64,000 bases of DNA from Shewanella gelidii (lineage in GTDB: Bacteria > Pseudomonadota > Gammaproteobacteria > Enterobacterales > Shewanellaceae), in the NCBI RefSeq assembly GCF_014647855.1, contig NZ_BMPZ01000007.1, positions 1-64,000 of the forward strand. Direction: 5' to 3'. Under the pieces are notes generated by a model. It ran no database searches. It saw nothing but the letters and a program-made list of their open reading frames with translations, and was not told the DNA's origin. The translations under genes were made by a program, and so were the position numbers. Below are positions 36,932 to 46,408 of this stretch, in pieces. Each line of letters opens with the position of its first letter. The stretch's first letter is position 1.

Positions 36932-37138
36932 GAGCTCTCCTAAAGCCTAACGAGTGACGCAATCATGTAAGTGTTGCGTGTAAGATGAGTATAACCAAAA
37001 CGGCCGTGGATTCTACCTTAATGCCGCTCAACGTGCCAGTACCGGTAGGGCGTTTCGGTATTTCATTTTTCTTCGGGGGCAAAATATTTAGCGGGCTACA
37101 GTAGAATTTCGCTGTAACTTGAATCTTGGATGAATGAA

Positions 37139-37594
37139 TTAGCTTGAATGTCCGTACTTTTGGTGATCTTGTGCCGATGCACCGTCAATGCATTCCCCTC
37201 GGATTTCGCCCCGATTCGATTCAATCAAGCGGTCAAGCTCTATATATCCGTCTCTACAAAACTTGTTCATCGCGAGTGTTTTCGTTAATCCGAGTTCAAC
37301 TTGCTTGATCCACGCCAGTTCAATCTCCCGGCGATCAGACTTGGCTTTCTTTTTTTGCTTTTTATTGCTCTTGAGTTTGGCATAGCTGCGATAGGCAGCT
37401 GCTTTATCCATTTTTAAGTGAGCGCGGTAAATGAAAATTTTTAAGCCATTGGCTTTAATGTGTGGCTGAAATTGGTCACGGGTTAAGCCCGCAAATGGGT
37501 TAAAGTCTTCTTTTTTTGAACTACAGCCAGAAACTAAAACCGTTGCCAGTATGCATACAAGCAAGGTATTTCGTTTGGTGCCTTGAGACTTCAT
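37139..37594 (-). CDS. Hypothetical lipoprotein
   Basis: This 151-residue protein has a lipoprotein signal (LVSGCSS, Cys about 24), then a charged domain with a lysine-rich stretch (LKSNKKQKKKAKSD) and conserved-looking EIELAWIKQVELGLTKTLAMN and CRDGYIELDRLIE. Two further cysteines could form a disulfide. The family is not recognised. The ATG has AGGAAA 5 bases before it. It stands alone. Confidence 0.72.
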   Translation of the reverse strand: MKSQGTKRNTLLVCILATVLVSGCSSKKEDFNPFAGLTRDQFQPHIKANGLKIFIYRAHLKMDKAAAYRSYAKLKSNKKQKKKAKSDRREIELAWIKQVELGLTKTLAMNKFCRDGYIELDRLIESNRGEIRGECIDGASAQDHQKYGHSS

Positions 37595-37751
37595 TGTATT
37601 TCCTAGTAATTATGTGACTCGATCATCCGATAAAAACGCCCATTTTATACTAAAGTTCTGCGTAGAGTCATTCGAACTCATTTAAGATAGATAAATATGC
37701 GCTGAACTTGCGCATGATAAAATCAAAAATCAAGGAGCTGTAAAATTAGTC

Positions 37752-38444
37752 ATGGTCGATTTTTGGTTACAGAACTGGCATGAAATCAGCACTGAATCAA
37801 GGCAAGCCGATTGGCTTGCCTTCGCTGCGTTCATGTTTTGGCTGTGGCTGATATGGCCAACCCATCAATTGAAGTCCTTGCTTGTTGATAGGGAGCTACG
37901 CCAGCGATTCTTTATCGCTGCAACGTTTATTATTGGGTTGTGGCTGTTGAATGCCAACGTGATGCAAGGAATGCACGCACATTTTCTGGGGCTTGTGAGT
38001 ATCAGTATGATGTTTGGCTGGCGCTTAACCAGTATTTTGGTTCTGCCCTGTAGCTTGTTTTTTAGTACTTTTATTATTAAACAACCCGCTGTTTTTGGGG
38101 CTTACAGTTTAATTGCAATGTTGTTGCCAATCTTTTTAAGTTATTTGTTCTATATTCAAAGCTACAAGTATTTACCTAAGCACTTGTTCATTTTTATATT
38201 TTTTGGTGGTTTTTTTAATGCGGCCCTGATGATGGCGAGCCATATCTCGTTATGGTCACTATGGTTATGGGCCACACAGCAGTATTCATGGTCAGTGTTA
38301 GTTGATAACTATTTGGTGTTGATTCCGTTGTTAGGATTTCCGGAAGCACTGCTGAATGGCATGGCGATTACCTTGCTAGTGGTTTATCGACCGCATTGGC
38401 TTTATGACTATTCAGACAAACAGTATTTGTGGCGTAAGCCTTGA
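37752..38444 (+). CDS. CbiM-like energy-coupling-factor permease homologue (COG3235 type)
   Basis: This 230-residue integral membrane protein has about six helices and the features of COG3235/CbiM-like proteins: GMHAHFLG (histidines that in CbiM bind Co/Ni), LLPIFLSYLFY and the end FPEALLNGMAITLLVVYRPHWL. CbiM takes up cobalt for cobalamin synthesis, but no cbiNQO genes are here, so the role is uncertain. A bluB gene lies 11 kb away. Its AAGGAG is about 13 bases before the ATG, longer than ideal, and no better start exists. Confidence 0.77.
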   Translation: MVDFWLQNWHEISTESRQADWLAFAAFMFWLWLIWPTHQLKSLLVDRELRQRFFIAATFIIGLWLLNANVMQGMHAHFLGLVSISMMFGWRLTSILVLPCSLFFSTFIIKQPAVFGAYSLIAMLLPIFLSYLFYIQSYKYLPKHLFIFIFFGGFFNAALMMASHISLWSLWLWATQQYSWSVLVDNYLVLIPLLGFPEALLNGMAITLLVVYRPHWLYDYSDKQYLWRKP

Positions 38445-38616
38445 AAATTAATTATTGCTGATATAACAATAAATCTTTAAAAATACAGGTTTTTACACTG
38501 CGTTTTTATAGATATGAGAAGGCACTCACGTTTTGGATTTTCTGTTATGATTTGGTTGTTGTTATTTCGTGTAGCAGTGGCAAACTGAATTTAATTCGTG
38601 GAAACAAGGAGCATGA

Positions 38617-39351
38617 ATGGAAGGCGTTGTTAATCTACTTAAAGCGATGATGGGAAGTTTCCGTGATTTAATCCCTATTATCGTGGTCGTTGCTTTTTTC
38701 GAGATATTCGTTTTGCATCAAGCACCAGATAATCTCATTAATATTTTGATTGGATTGGTGTTCATTGTACTTGGTTTAACTTTCTTTGTTTTTGGTCTCG
38801 AAATGGGACTATTTCCTATTGGTGAGTCGTTGGCGCAAGCCTTGGCACGCAAAGGAAGTGTATTTTGGTTAGTGTTATTTTCCTTTTCTTTGGGTTTTGG
38901 TACCACAATTGCGGAACCAGCGCTGACGGCTGTAGCGGGAGAGGCCGCAGAGGTTGCTGCTGAGGCCGGAGCCATCGCAGCTTCCCAAGAATCGATGGAT
39001 AGCTATGCGATGGGGCTTAGAATTACCGTCGCACTTTCAGTGGGTTTAGCGATTTTACTGGGTGTCGTTCGTATCCTCAAAGGCTGGCCGATTCACTATA
39101 TGATTATCGGTGGTTACATTGCGGTTATGGCGTTAACTGGTATTGCACCAGAGAGCATTATTGGTGTCGCTTATGACTCCGGAGGCGTAACAACATCGAC
39201 AATTACAGTACCCTTGGTCACCGCCCTCGGTGTTGGCTTGGCGGGGGTGATTAAAGGGCGTAATCCCATGCTTGATGGGTTTGGTTTGATAGCATTTGCG
39301 AGCTTATCGCCAATGATCTTTGTATTAATCTACGGCATGGTGGTGATGTAA
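38617..39351 (+). CDS. DUF1538 membrane protein, first subunit (UmpA-type)
   Basis: This 244-residue protein has about seven helices and the DUF1538 motifs [32 protein letters not shown] and [13 protein letters not shown]. The next gene encodes a homologue, and the two overlap by one base (TAATG), so they likely make one heteromer. Paired DUF1538 proteins from Halomonas (UmpA/UmpB) have been reported as a two-component Na+(Li+,K+)/H+ antiporter. The AAGGAG site is 7 bases before the ATG. The presence of PII and CBS genes downstream suggests nucleotide-based control. Confidence 0.87.
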   Translation: MEGVVNLLKAMMGSFRDLIPIIVVVAFFEIFVLHQAPDNLINILIGLVFIVLGLTFFVFGLEMGLFPIGESLAQALARKGSVFWLVLFSFSLGFGTTIAEPALTAVAGEAAEVAAEAGAIAASQESMDSYAMGLRITVALSVGLAILLGVVRILKGWPIHYMIIGGYIAVMALTGIAPESIIGVAYDSGGVTTSTITVPLVTALGVGLAGVIKGRNPMLDGFGLIAFASLSPMIFVLIYGMVVM

Positions 39352-40118
39352 TGGAAATTATGAGCTTCCTGCTAGAAACCTTTTTACTTACCCTTCGTGA
39401 TGTGGTGCCTATCGCCGTGATTTTGTTCGGCTTCCAACTCGGGGTGTTAAAGCGGCCGATAGCAAATTTACCAAAAGTCGTCATGGGTTTTGGCTATGTA
39501 ATTGTTGGTTTGTCCCTGTTTTTGGTTGGGTTAGAGCTGGCACTATTCCCGCTCGGTGAAGCGATGGCGCAGCAGTTAACCTCTGCTGAGTTTGTGCAGC
39601 CTACGGGAGGAGTTGGAGCAGAGCCCCAGTGGCAAGATTACATTTGGGTGTACGTCTTTGCTGCTGCGATTGGTTTCAGTACCACGATTGCAGAGCCTTC
39701 TTTGATTGCCGTTGCGATTAAAGCGGAAGAGGTTTCCGGTGGTTCGATTCGGGTGCAAGGTTTGCGCTTAGCGGTCGCACTTGGTGTGGCTATCGGTATT
39801 GGCCTTGGCTCTTATCGAATTGTCGTCGGCGATCCGATTCATTATTACATTATGGCGGGATATGTCATTGTTGTAATACAGACATTCTTGGCTCCCAAAA
39901 TGATTGTTCCTCTGGCCTATGACTCCGGTGGTGTTACAACTTCTACGGTTACCGTACCTTTAGTTGCAGCACTGGGGCTTGGCTTAGCAACCAATGTTCC
40001 TGGACGAAACCCATTGATTGATGGTTTTGGTCTGATTGCTTTTGCGAGTTTATTTCCAATGATTACGGTAATGGGATATGCCCAAATCGTGAATTACTTA
40101 AGTTCTAAGAAATCATAA
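39351..40118 (+). CDS. DUF1538 membrane protein, second subunit (UmpB-type)
   Basis: This 255-residue protein is a homologue of the preceding product and has the same motif series ([53 protein letters not shown]). The differences between the two subunits lie mostly in the loops; this one has an inserted loop of about 15 residues near LTSAEFVQPTGGVG. The two-gene arrangement points to a transporter made of two half-units. A PII-like gene follows after 11 bases with its own ribosome binding site. Confidence 0.87.
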   Translation: MEIMSFLLETFLLTLRDVVPIAVILFGFQLGVLKRPIANLPKVVMGFGYVIVGLSLFLVGLELALFPLGEAMAQQLTSAEFVQPTGGVGAEPQWQDYIWVYVFAAAIGFSTTIAEPSLIAVAIKAEEVSGGSIRVQGLRLAVALGVAIGIGLGSYRIVVGDPIHYYIMAGYVIVVIQTFLAPKMIVPLAYDSGGVTTSTVTVPLVAALGLGLATNVPGRNPLIDGFGLIAFASLFPMITVMGYAQIVNYLSSKKS

Positions 40119-40129
40119 GGAGCGATTTT

Positions 40130-40480
40130 ATGCGCTTTAAACTTATCATCGCCTTCGTAGATGATTGTTGTACAGACGAAGTCCTACGAGCCTCCCGTGA
40201 AGCGGGAGCAACGGGTGCTACCGTGATTAATCATGCTCGTGGTGAAGGTCTGAAAAAGAAAAAAACCTTTATGGGGCTCACCTTAGATGTGCAGCGTGAT
40301 GTAATTTTGCTGCTTGTTGAAGAACACATGAGTCGTAATATTCTGGAGACAATGAGTCGTGCCGGGGAGTTTGATACCAACCCTGGCCGAGGGATTGCCA
40401 TCCAAATTGATGTAGAAGATGCCGTTGGTGTTGCGCACCAAGTAGAGCAGCTAAGCAAAGATATTGAGGACCAAATATGA
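40130..40480 (+). CDS. PII-like signal protein of the DUF1538 operon
   Basis: This 116-residue protein has the PII ferredoxin-like fold, start KLIIAFVDDCCTDEVLRASREAGATGATVINHARGEG (core GATGATVINHARGEG) and the C-terminal GRGIAIQIDVEDAVG. The T-loop region is short and lysine-rich (GLKKKKTFMG) and lacks the uridylylated Tyr of GlnB/GlnK. It is therefore probably a dedicated regulator that binds an adenine nucleotide and docks on the DUF1538 transporter, comparable to SbtB with SbtA. That partnership is inference from the operon. Confidence 0.85.
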   Translation: MRFKLIIAFVDDCCTDEVLRASREAGATGATVINHARGEGLKKKKTFMGLTLDVQRDVILLLVEEHMSRNILETMSRAGEFDTNPGRGIAIQIDVEDAVGVAHQVEQLSKDIEDQI

Positions 40481-40884
40481 AGCCAACACAATTAGTCCGA
40501 GTCTCTGACGTCATGAACCAACAATACGCCAGTGTTGATGGCTTGTTGACCGTTGCAGAAGGGATCCGCACCGCAATCGATAAAGACGTGAAAGTCTTAC
40601 TAGTGAATAAGCGTCATGAAAATGATGAGCATGGCATGGTTTTGATGAGTGATATTGCCAAGAAGGTGCTCGCAAAAGATAAAGCGCCAGAACGGATTAA
40701 TATCTATGAAATCATGATCAAACCAGTATTGTCGGTGACGGGCAGCATGGATGTTCGTTACTGTGCGCGATTATTTGAGCGTTTTGGTATTACCAAAGCG
40801 CCTGTCATCGAGAATGGCGAAGTTCTTGGGCTGGTGAGCTACCATGATATTGTTTTGAAAGGTATGACACACTTAATCGATTAA
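40477..40884 (+). CDS. CBS-domain protein of the DUF1538 operon
   Basis: This 135-residue protein consists of two CBS motifs (about 6-60 and 75-133; VSDVMNQQYASVDG..., APVIENGEVLGLVSYHDIVLKG). A CBS pair binds adenosine nucleotides. It overlaps the PII-like gene by 4 bases (ATGA), so it is co-translated with it. It is a second likely energy-charge sensor of the same transporter. A terminator follows. Confidence 0.88.
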   Translation: MKPTQLVRVSDVMNQQYASVDGLLTVAEGIRTAIDKDVKVLLVNKRHENDEHGMVLMSDIAKKVLAKDKAPERINIYEIMIKPVLSVTGSMDVRYCARLFERFGITKAPVIENGEVLGLVSYHDIVLKGMTHLID

Positions 40885-40902
40885 TTCTTCGATAATGAGC
40901 CA

Positions 40903-40978
40903 CAAAAAAGGCTGAGATATTTTGTATTTTGCTAGTATCATTTGAACTAGTTGATACAAAGTAACTCAGCCTTTTTTC
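40903..40978. terminator. Large bidirectional terminator
   Basis: AAAAAAGGCTGAG pairs with CTCAGCCTTTTTT across a 50-base interior that itself folds (CTAGT / ACTAG and TTTGTAT / ATACAAA). It closes the DUF1538 operon and the convergent glutaredoxin gene. Confidence 0.88.
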
Positions 40979-40992
40979 ATTTTCGAAGACAA

Positions 40993-41349
40993 CTAAGCAA
41001 ATTTTTGGTTTAAAAACTCAATGATTGCTTTGGACTCATACATCCATTTGACTTCCCCTTGCTCTTCTATGCGCAGACAAGGAACTTGAACTTTTCCACC
41101 GTTTTCTTCTAAAACTTCTTTATTTGTAGCTTGTTTAGCATCAACGATAGCAATGTTGAGGCTTTGGCGGTGCATAGCTCTTCTTACTTTGACGCAAAAA
41201 GGGCAAGCCGCGTATTGGTATAAAGCCATGTTTGCAGTTTGCTCATCAACTTTGTTCTGCTCTGATACGGGTCGTTGGCGTTTTTTGGGAGTAAAAATGA
41301 AGTTAGCCACTAAAATGATCCGACCTAATATCCAACGTACTACGAACAT
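40993..41349 (-). CDS. Membrane-anchored glutaredoxin
   Basis: This 118-residue protein has an N-terminal hydrophobic anchor (about 1-18), a basic linker and a glutaredoxin domain (about 40-118). The redox site is CPFC (about 50-53); the glutathione-binding VPCLRIE and the C-terminal YESKAIIEFL fit glutaredoxins. It should reduce glutathione-mixed disulfides at the cytoplasmic face of the membrane. The ribosome binding site AGAGG is 7 bases before the ATG. Confidence 0.9.
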   Translation of the reverse strand: MFVVRWILGRIILVANFIFTPKKRQRPVSEQNKVDEQTANMALYQYAACPFCVKVRRAMHRQSLNIAIVDAKQATNKEVLEENGGKVQVPCLRIEEQGEVKWMYESKAIIEFLNQKFA

Positions 41350-41454
41350 GATTGACCTCTGTATTAGTAAAAAATCATGCGGATTTTACCTCATGCCTCC
41401 AACTGGGGGAAGATCCACCTCACACTTTTATGGAGGATGTATATAAGATTTCAC

Positions 41455-44400
41455 CTACTTGGCTTCAAGGGTCAATGTTGCTTGCGGGCTGGCATCTTCG
41501 ATATTCACTTTACTTTCAATAATAAAGACACGAGCAGCGGGTACTTGGCTTTGTTCTACCAAAAAGCTTTTGACGGAGAGTGCTCTGCGGTGGGCAAGTT
41601 CTCCAAGTAAATCATCGCTGATCGGCTGTGCATTTAAGCTCATATTGTAGAGACCGATGCGCCATTGTTCATTGAGTGTAGATTCAGATAATGGCTCTTT
41701 TGGCTTCTCTGCCTTGTCTTTAAGTTGCTGTGCAAGTGTTGCTTTATAGGCCAGTGGATCCTGCTTAAGCGTTTTTTGAAACACTGCCGGTAGGGCATCG
41801 GCAAAACGTGTATCCATCGCGACTTCACTGGCTGATCTTGGCAAACCAATTTCATTGCCATTTAGCTTCACTTCTTGGTAAAGCTGATCCAATAGTTGCT
41901 GCTGTTTGAGCGCACGACTGTCGTCGGTTCGTTTAACTTCGCCTTTAATGCTTAATATCAACTTGGGCCGTTTATTGAGAGCCTTGGCAAGTTCTGTAAG
42001 CTTTTTCGTTTCTTTAGTATCGAGGCTGTCGCGGCCGATAGCAAAGGCCACTTTATCAAGTTCATCATCGGTATCGACTAAACTTGCGAGCAGTGAAAAC
42101 GGTGCAGTCACCGCTTTGGTAATGACATTGGTTACTGCGGTCATAATGATGTCACCAAAGCTAAAGCTGGGTGAATCGAGGTCTCCAGATACATCCAGTC
42201 CAAGATCAATCACGCCATCGCTGTCCTGCAGTAATGCAATGGCGAGTGAAACAGGCAGACTGGTGGCGAGGCTGCTATTGCTTGGTTTACCAAGCTCTAA
42301 TTGATCGACAACCAAGTGGTTGCTGCCCAGTAATTGATTGTTGTCTAGCTTGTAATCCAGAGTCAAAGAGAGCTGGCCGCGATCAATATAATAGCCCGCG
42401 TAGGTGCCGGAATAGGGATTCACGGACGTAAGCTCGACATCTTTAAATTGCAGCCCTAAATCTAAAAATGGCTTTTCAAGGAGCGGATTAATTTCGCCTT
42501 GCAAAATGACCGGCGCGTATTTATCAATTTTGCCGGTTAAATCTACAGTGGCAGCTTGCTTGCTGCTGGAGGAGAGGCGGCTTACATGGCCATTGAGTTG
42601 CTCAATACTGGAAGCAAAACTCGGTGTCAGTGACTTGTCTGCAAAAAATGCAGCACCATCTTCTATTTTTATTTGAGCAATTTCAATGGCTAAAGGCGCT
42701 TGTGTATCTGCTGAGGGTTGTTGAGTAGACGCCCCTTGTTCATTGATTGTCTGAGGGCTTTTATTTTTGGGTGTTTCCGCTGTTTTTGGGGCGGGCACAG
42801 TCTTAGAAGGGCTCTGGTCTTGATTTGAAACCAGAAGGTTACCAATATTTGTGCTTCTATCTTTGGCAATGACCACCCGAGCAAAGGGTTTTGTGAAGTG
42901 AACTGTATCAACGCTAAGCTTATTATTTTGTTGCTCAAAGCGAATATGATTAATATTTAGCTGATCCCATGCCAATAACTCGCGTTGCTTCACGGAGTCT
43001 TTCACTTGTAGCTGGCTCACTTGAATGGCGCTATCGACGATCACAGAGCCATCTGCTACACGTTCTATTTTCGCTTGGGTATTCAAATTGCCATCGACAA
43101 GTTCAAGGTTGACCCAAGGCGATACATAGGGCTGAAACTGTTTAAATTGCAGCTTTTCTATCTCAAGGGCGAGCTTCGCCGTTTGCGAAGCTAGGTCTAC
43201 TGAGCCCGCCGATGTTATGGTGCCTTGCTGGTTCACTTGTAAAGCAAGTTGGTAATCCACGGGTGTTTTTAAATCGCTATGGATGGCGGTTGTACTAAAA
43301 GATAGCGGCGCTATATGCCAAAGCTCAGTGTTTTTAGTGACCAGCTGCTCTTGAATTTTGACATCGTAATTATTGATAGCTAGTGCATCAATAATAATTG
43401 ACCAGGATTGTGTGGCATTATTTTGTGATGCCTGACTCGTTGGGCTAGGGTCCGCTTGATGCTGTAATTCTGATGTGTCGACGATGTCTGTGTTTGTTTG
43501 CACTGGCGCTGTGTTTGTATTTTCCACGGATTCAGATTGAATAGCTTTTGGTTGAAGCCATTTGGCAATATTAAGGCCATCATCATCAAGGAGTGCATTG
43601 AGCAATAGGTCTTGGCTGCGGATATTTGCAATCGTCACCTGTTTTTGCCCGCTGTGTGCTTCAATAGATTCAATGGCAAATTCTGGCAGCTGAATAAAGC
43701 TCTGTTGCTGATATTGAAGATCAAGGTGATTTAGAACGATCAGCCCTTGATGGGTCTTCAATACCATCCCCTCGGCTTGTTGCTTGACTAGAAAATCAGT
43801 TTCAAAACCCAACACCCCATGCGCAAGCGTAGCTTCAAAGTGTTCGGCAATAAATGGCCACAACTTATGGAGCGATAACTTGCTCATCTTTACATTGCCA
43901 TCGACAGCAAATGGTAACAGCTGTAGTTGCCCTTGAGCGCTAATCTCGTCACTGTCATTACTATGCAGTGAGAGGTTAAATCGGTTGTCTTGGAGTGGTC
44001 GTGTTTGATTGGCTTGGTTTTCTAGTGGTTGACTGAGCGAATCAAATTGCGCCAGGGTAACACTGAAATCATCGACACTAAATAGGGCTTGCTGCCCAGT
44101 GAGCTGCTTATCTAACACAATTTTAACGCGCGCCGCATCGAGATGTAATTGGTTAATCAAAATGTGTGGCAAGGCCGTCGCTTCTTGCTCCGTAGCTTCA
44201 TTTTGGTTGGTTACTTGGGTTTGCTGCGCGTTTACGTGAGCCAAAATATCGTCAAAACTAAATGTCATTGGGCCGGCAATATCGTGTGATATTTGCTTTG
44301 CTTCTATGGCGACATAAGGCGCTTTGAGGTGTAAGTCCGATAAACTGATGGCCCCGTTAACTAATGAGTGCCAAAAATTGATTTGGCCTGAAAGTTGTTC

Positions 44401-44736
44401 AAAGCCGATAAAACCTTCGGTATTGCTACTGATTGCTATCGATTCGGTTTTGTCAGTATTTTGATTTGTCACAGATTGTGCCGACTGTTTTGCAATAAGC
44501 AATTGATCGACCTGTAGCTGTAATAGGAAAGGGTTAATTCGAATATCTTGAACGCTTGATGCTCGGCCTGTGGCTTGGGTAATCTTTTCTGGCACTATGG
44601 TTTTAGCTACTTGCGGAACCACAAGTCCGAGTATGATGGCATAAATGAGATAGGTTAAAAGCAAATAACTCACAATACGTTGCCATTTTGGCAGTGCGAA
44701 AAACTTGGTTTGAACTTGGGAAAGTGCAGTTAACAT
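41455..44736 (-). CDS. Large DUF748 (AsmA-like) protein
   Basis: This 1093-residue protein has one N-terminal membrane helix (about 19-38) and a long extracytoplasmic region of repeated beta strands of the DUF748 type (about 50-900), with a Gln/Thr/Ser-rich low-complexity insert (about 640-680, PAPKTAETPKNKSP and similar). The last 200 residues (after FAIGRDSLD) are helical, ending LSVKSFLVEQSQVPAARVFI, which resembles an OmpA-like peptidoglycan-binding end. AsmA-like proteins bridge the periplasm and carry phospholipids between membranes; this role for DUF748 is inference. Single gene. Confidence 0.88.
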   Translation of the reverse strand: MLTALSQVQTKFFALPKWQRIVSYLLLTYLIYAIILGLVVPQVAKTIVPEKITQATGRASSVQDIRINPFLLQLQVDQLLIAKQSAQSVTNQNTDKTESIAISSNTEGFIGFEQLSGQINFWHSLVNGAISLSDLHLKAPYVAIEAKQISHDIAGPMTFSFDDILAHVNAQQTQVTNQNEATEQEATALPHILINQLHLDAARVKIVLDKQLTGQQALFSVDDFSVTLAQFDSLSQPLENQANQTRPLQDNRFNLSLHSNDSDEISAQGQLQLLPFAVDGNVKMSKLSLHKLWPFIAEHFEATLAHGVLGFETDFLVKQQAEGMVLKTHQGLIVLNHLDLQYQQQSFIQLPEFAIESIEAHSGQKQVTIANIRSQDLLLNALLDDDGLNIAKWLQPKAIQSESVENTNTAPVQTNTDIVDTSELQHQADPSPTSQASQNNATQSWSIIIDALAINNYDVKIQEQLVTKNTELWHIAPLSFSTTAIHSDLKTPVDYQLALQVNQQGTITSAGSVDLASQTAKLALEIEKLQFKQFQPYVSPWVNLELVDGNLNTQAKIERVADGSVIVDSAIQVSQLQVKDSVKQRELLAWDQLNINHIRFEQQNNKLSVDTVHFTKPFARVVIAKDRSTNIGNLLVSNQDQSPSKTVPAPKTAETPKNKSPQTINEQGASTQQPSADTQAPLAIEIAQIKIEDGAAFFADKSLTPSFASSIEQLNGHVSRLSSSSKQAATVDLTGKIDKYAPVILQGEINPLLEKPFLDLGLQFKDVELTSVNPYSGTYAGYYIDRGQLSLTLDYKLDNNQLLGSNHLVVDQLELGKPSNSSLATSLPVSLAIALLQDSDGVIDLGLDVSGDLDSPSFSFGDIIMTAVTNVITKAVTAPFSLLASLVDTDDELDKVAFAIGRDSLDTKETKKLTELAKALNKRPKLILSIKGEVKRTDDSRALKQQQLLDQLYQEVKLNGNEIGLPRSASEVAMDTRFADALPAVFQKTLKQDPLAYKATLAQQLKDKAEKPKEPLSESTLNEQWRIGLYNMSLNAQPISDDLLGELAHRRALSVKSFLVEQSQVPAARVFIIESKVNIEDASPQATLTLEAK

Positions 44737-44918
44737 AGCGACGACAGGCTCCTAGAAATACGGCAAAGATTTACAACTGAGGCCAAAAAATGAGCTTCAA
44801 ATAATCCAACTCTCTACCTATGCTATGGTAACTAAAAAGCGCCTTCATGAATATGCAGTTCGCGCTGAATTTACTGAGTTTTATTGAAAATGAATCGAGA
44901 CACAATCAGTAACGGTTA

Positions 44919-45317
44919 CTAGCCGATTTTGTTTTTTGCGTTGATGTGGTACGAGATTGCCGCAATAATTGCGCCTTGGGGATCTTTAATCCAACAAAAA
45001 CGACCAATATCAGGTATATCTTCGGGCCCAAATAGTATCGTTCCGCCAAGCCGTTCTACCCGTTGTATAATGTCATCGACATTCTTTACTGTAATATATC
45101 CTGTCCAATTACTTGGCATTGCTGGGGCAGGGCTACCCATAATTCCGCCAATGCTTTCCCCTTGATTTTCAATAATGTGGTATGGGCCTTCTGCAATTTG
45201 AATGGTTCGAAAAGACCAGCCAAATACTTCCCCATAAAACGTCATGGAGTGCTCCGTATTGCTTGAAGTGAGTTCATGCCAACTCAGTGCTCCGTGTGTC
45301 GTAAAAAGCGAGCTCAT
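44919..45317 (-). CDS. VOC/glyoxalase family protein
   Basis: This 132-residue protein has the paired beta-alpha-beta-beta-beta units of the VOC superfamily (SWHELTSSNTEHSMTFYGEVFGW; the second half ends FCWIKDPQGAIIAAISY). Metal ligands would be His14 and a Glu/Asp in the second half. Substrate unknown. The ribosome binding site AAGGA is 7 bases before the ATG. Another VOC gene of a different subfamily lies 1.1 kb away, across the DUF445 gene. Confidence 0.87.
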   Translation of the reverse strand: MSSLFTTHGALSWHELTSSNTEHSMTFYGEVFGWSFRTIQIAEGPYHIIENQGESIGGIMGSPAPAMPSNWTGYITVKNVDDIIQRVERLGGTILFGPEDIPDIGRFCWIKDPQGAIIAAISYHINAKNKIG

Positions 45318-45481
45318 ATATAGATCCTTGTGGCCGTCAAACGTCGGGTTAAGTGTAGGTCACAGAGAGCTATAAATTTGAGCGTAGGATTTTTAATCGA
45401 ACGTTTTCTCGGTGATTTTTGTGAGAATATTGTGCGGGTAAATTTGCATATTTATTTGTTTTTGTTTAGCAATTCTTTCTC

Positions 45482-45510
45482 TTGAATCACAGATTTGCCA
45501 TTGATAAAAT
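45482..45510 (+). promoter_or_regulatory. Sigma70-type promoter for the DUF445 gene
   Basis: TTGAAT and TAAAAT are separated by exactly 17 bases. A transcript would start near 45517. Confidence 0.6.
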
Positions 45511-45578
45511 GCGCGCAATTTAAGCCAGTACAATTGTAAGTACTTGTGAAGCTGTTTGAGTTAAATGAGGTTAGTTTG

Positions 45579-46286
45579 TTGAATAAAAGTTTAATTACCA
45601 ATCTGTTAGCTGCGTCTTTAATGATTTCTGGTTATGTTACCGGCTCGGCAATGATCTTATCTGTGGGGCTTTTTGCGTTATCGGGCGCAGTCACAAATTG
45701 GCTTGCGGTACATATGCTGTTTGAAAAAGTTCCATTTTTATACGGTTCTGGTGTCATCCCTGCAAGGTTTGAAGATTTTAAATCGGCGATTGCACAACTG
45801 ATGATGGAGCAATTCTTTACCCATCAAAATATAGACAGGTTTTTAAGTGAGAAAGGGGGCGCACAAGCTCATTTTGATCTAGCGCCAGTGATTGAAAAAA
45901 TCGACATGGAACCGGCATTTAATGCGTTGATTGAGACCGTTGAACAGTCTGCCTTTGGGGGCATGATAGAGATGATGGGGGGGAGCGCAGCACTGGTTCC
46001 ACTAAAGGAGCCCTTTATTGTCAAAATGAAATCATCCATGATCGAAATGGCCAGTAGTGATGCGTTTTACGAAGAGTTAAAAAATGAGTTAGAGCAACCA
46101 GATATCATCGCTGACATGCGGGCGAAGATTGAACAAATCGTCACCCAACGCCTGAATGAACTGACACCAGAGCTGGTGAAAGAGATTGTACAAAACATGA
46201 TTAAAGAACATTTAGGTTGGCTCGTGATCTGGGGCGGCGTGTTTGGCGGCATAATAGGTCTTGTCGCAGCACTCATTCAGGCGTAA
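45579..46286 (+). CDS. DUF445 family membrane protein
   Basis: The protein of about 236 residues has an N-terminal pair of helices (about 5-45, with SGAVTNWLAVHMLFEK, the DUF445 signature), a helical middle and a C-terminal helix (WLVIWGGVFGGIIGLVAALIQ). Function unknown; such proteins are linked to envelope or membrane stability. The frame can start at a GTG at 45546. I prefer the TTG at 45579 (or 45576), because GAGG lies 8 bases before it and the product then begins NKSLITNLL as in related proteins. A promoter precedes and a terminator follows it. Confidence 0.83.
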   Translation: MNKSLITNLLAASLMISGYVTGSAMILSVGLFALSGAVTNWLAVHMLFEKVPFLYGSGVIPARFEDFKSAIAQLMMEQFFTHQNIDRFLSEKGGAQAHFDLAPVIEKIDMEPAFNALIETVEQSAFGGMIEMMGGSAALVPLKEPFIVKMKSSMIEMASSDAFYEELKNELEQPDIIADMRAKIEQIVTQRLNELTPELVKEIVQNMIKEHLGWLVIWGGVFGGIIGLVAALIQA

Positions 46287-46357
46287 GCTGGATCTAGCCA
46301 AAGTGTTTCAATTGAGCTTGCTGCTTACAAATTGAACCAAGCAGTCTATACTCAAAT

Positions 46358-46383
46358 GAAGGAGCCTTATGGCTCCTTTTTTG
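46358..46383 (+). terminator. Terminator after the DUF445 gene
   Basis: The stem AAGGAGCC / GGCTCCTT with loop TTAT is followed by a T tract. Confidence 0.87.
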
Positions 46384-46408
46384 TGGTAGAAACAAAAGGA
46401 ACTGGATC

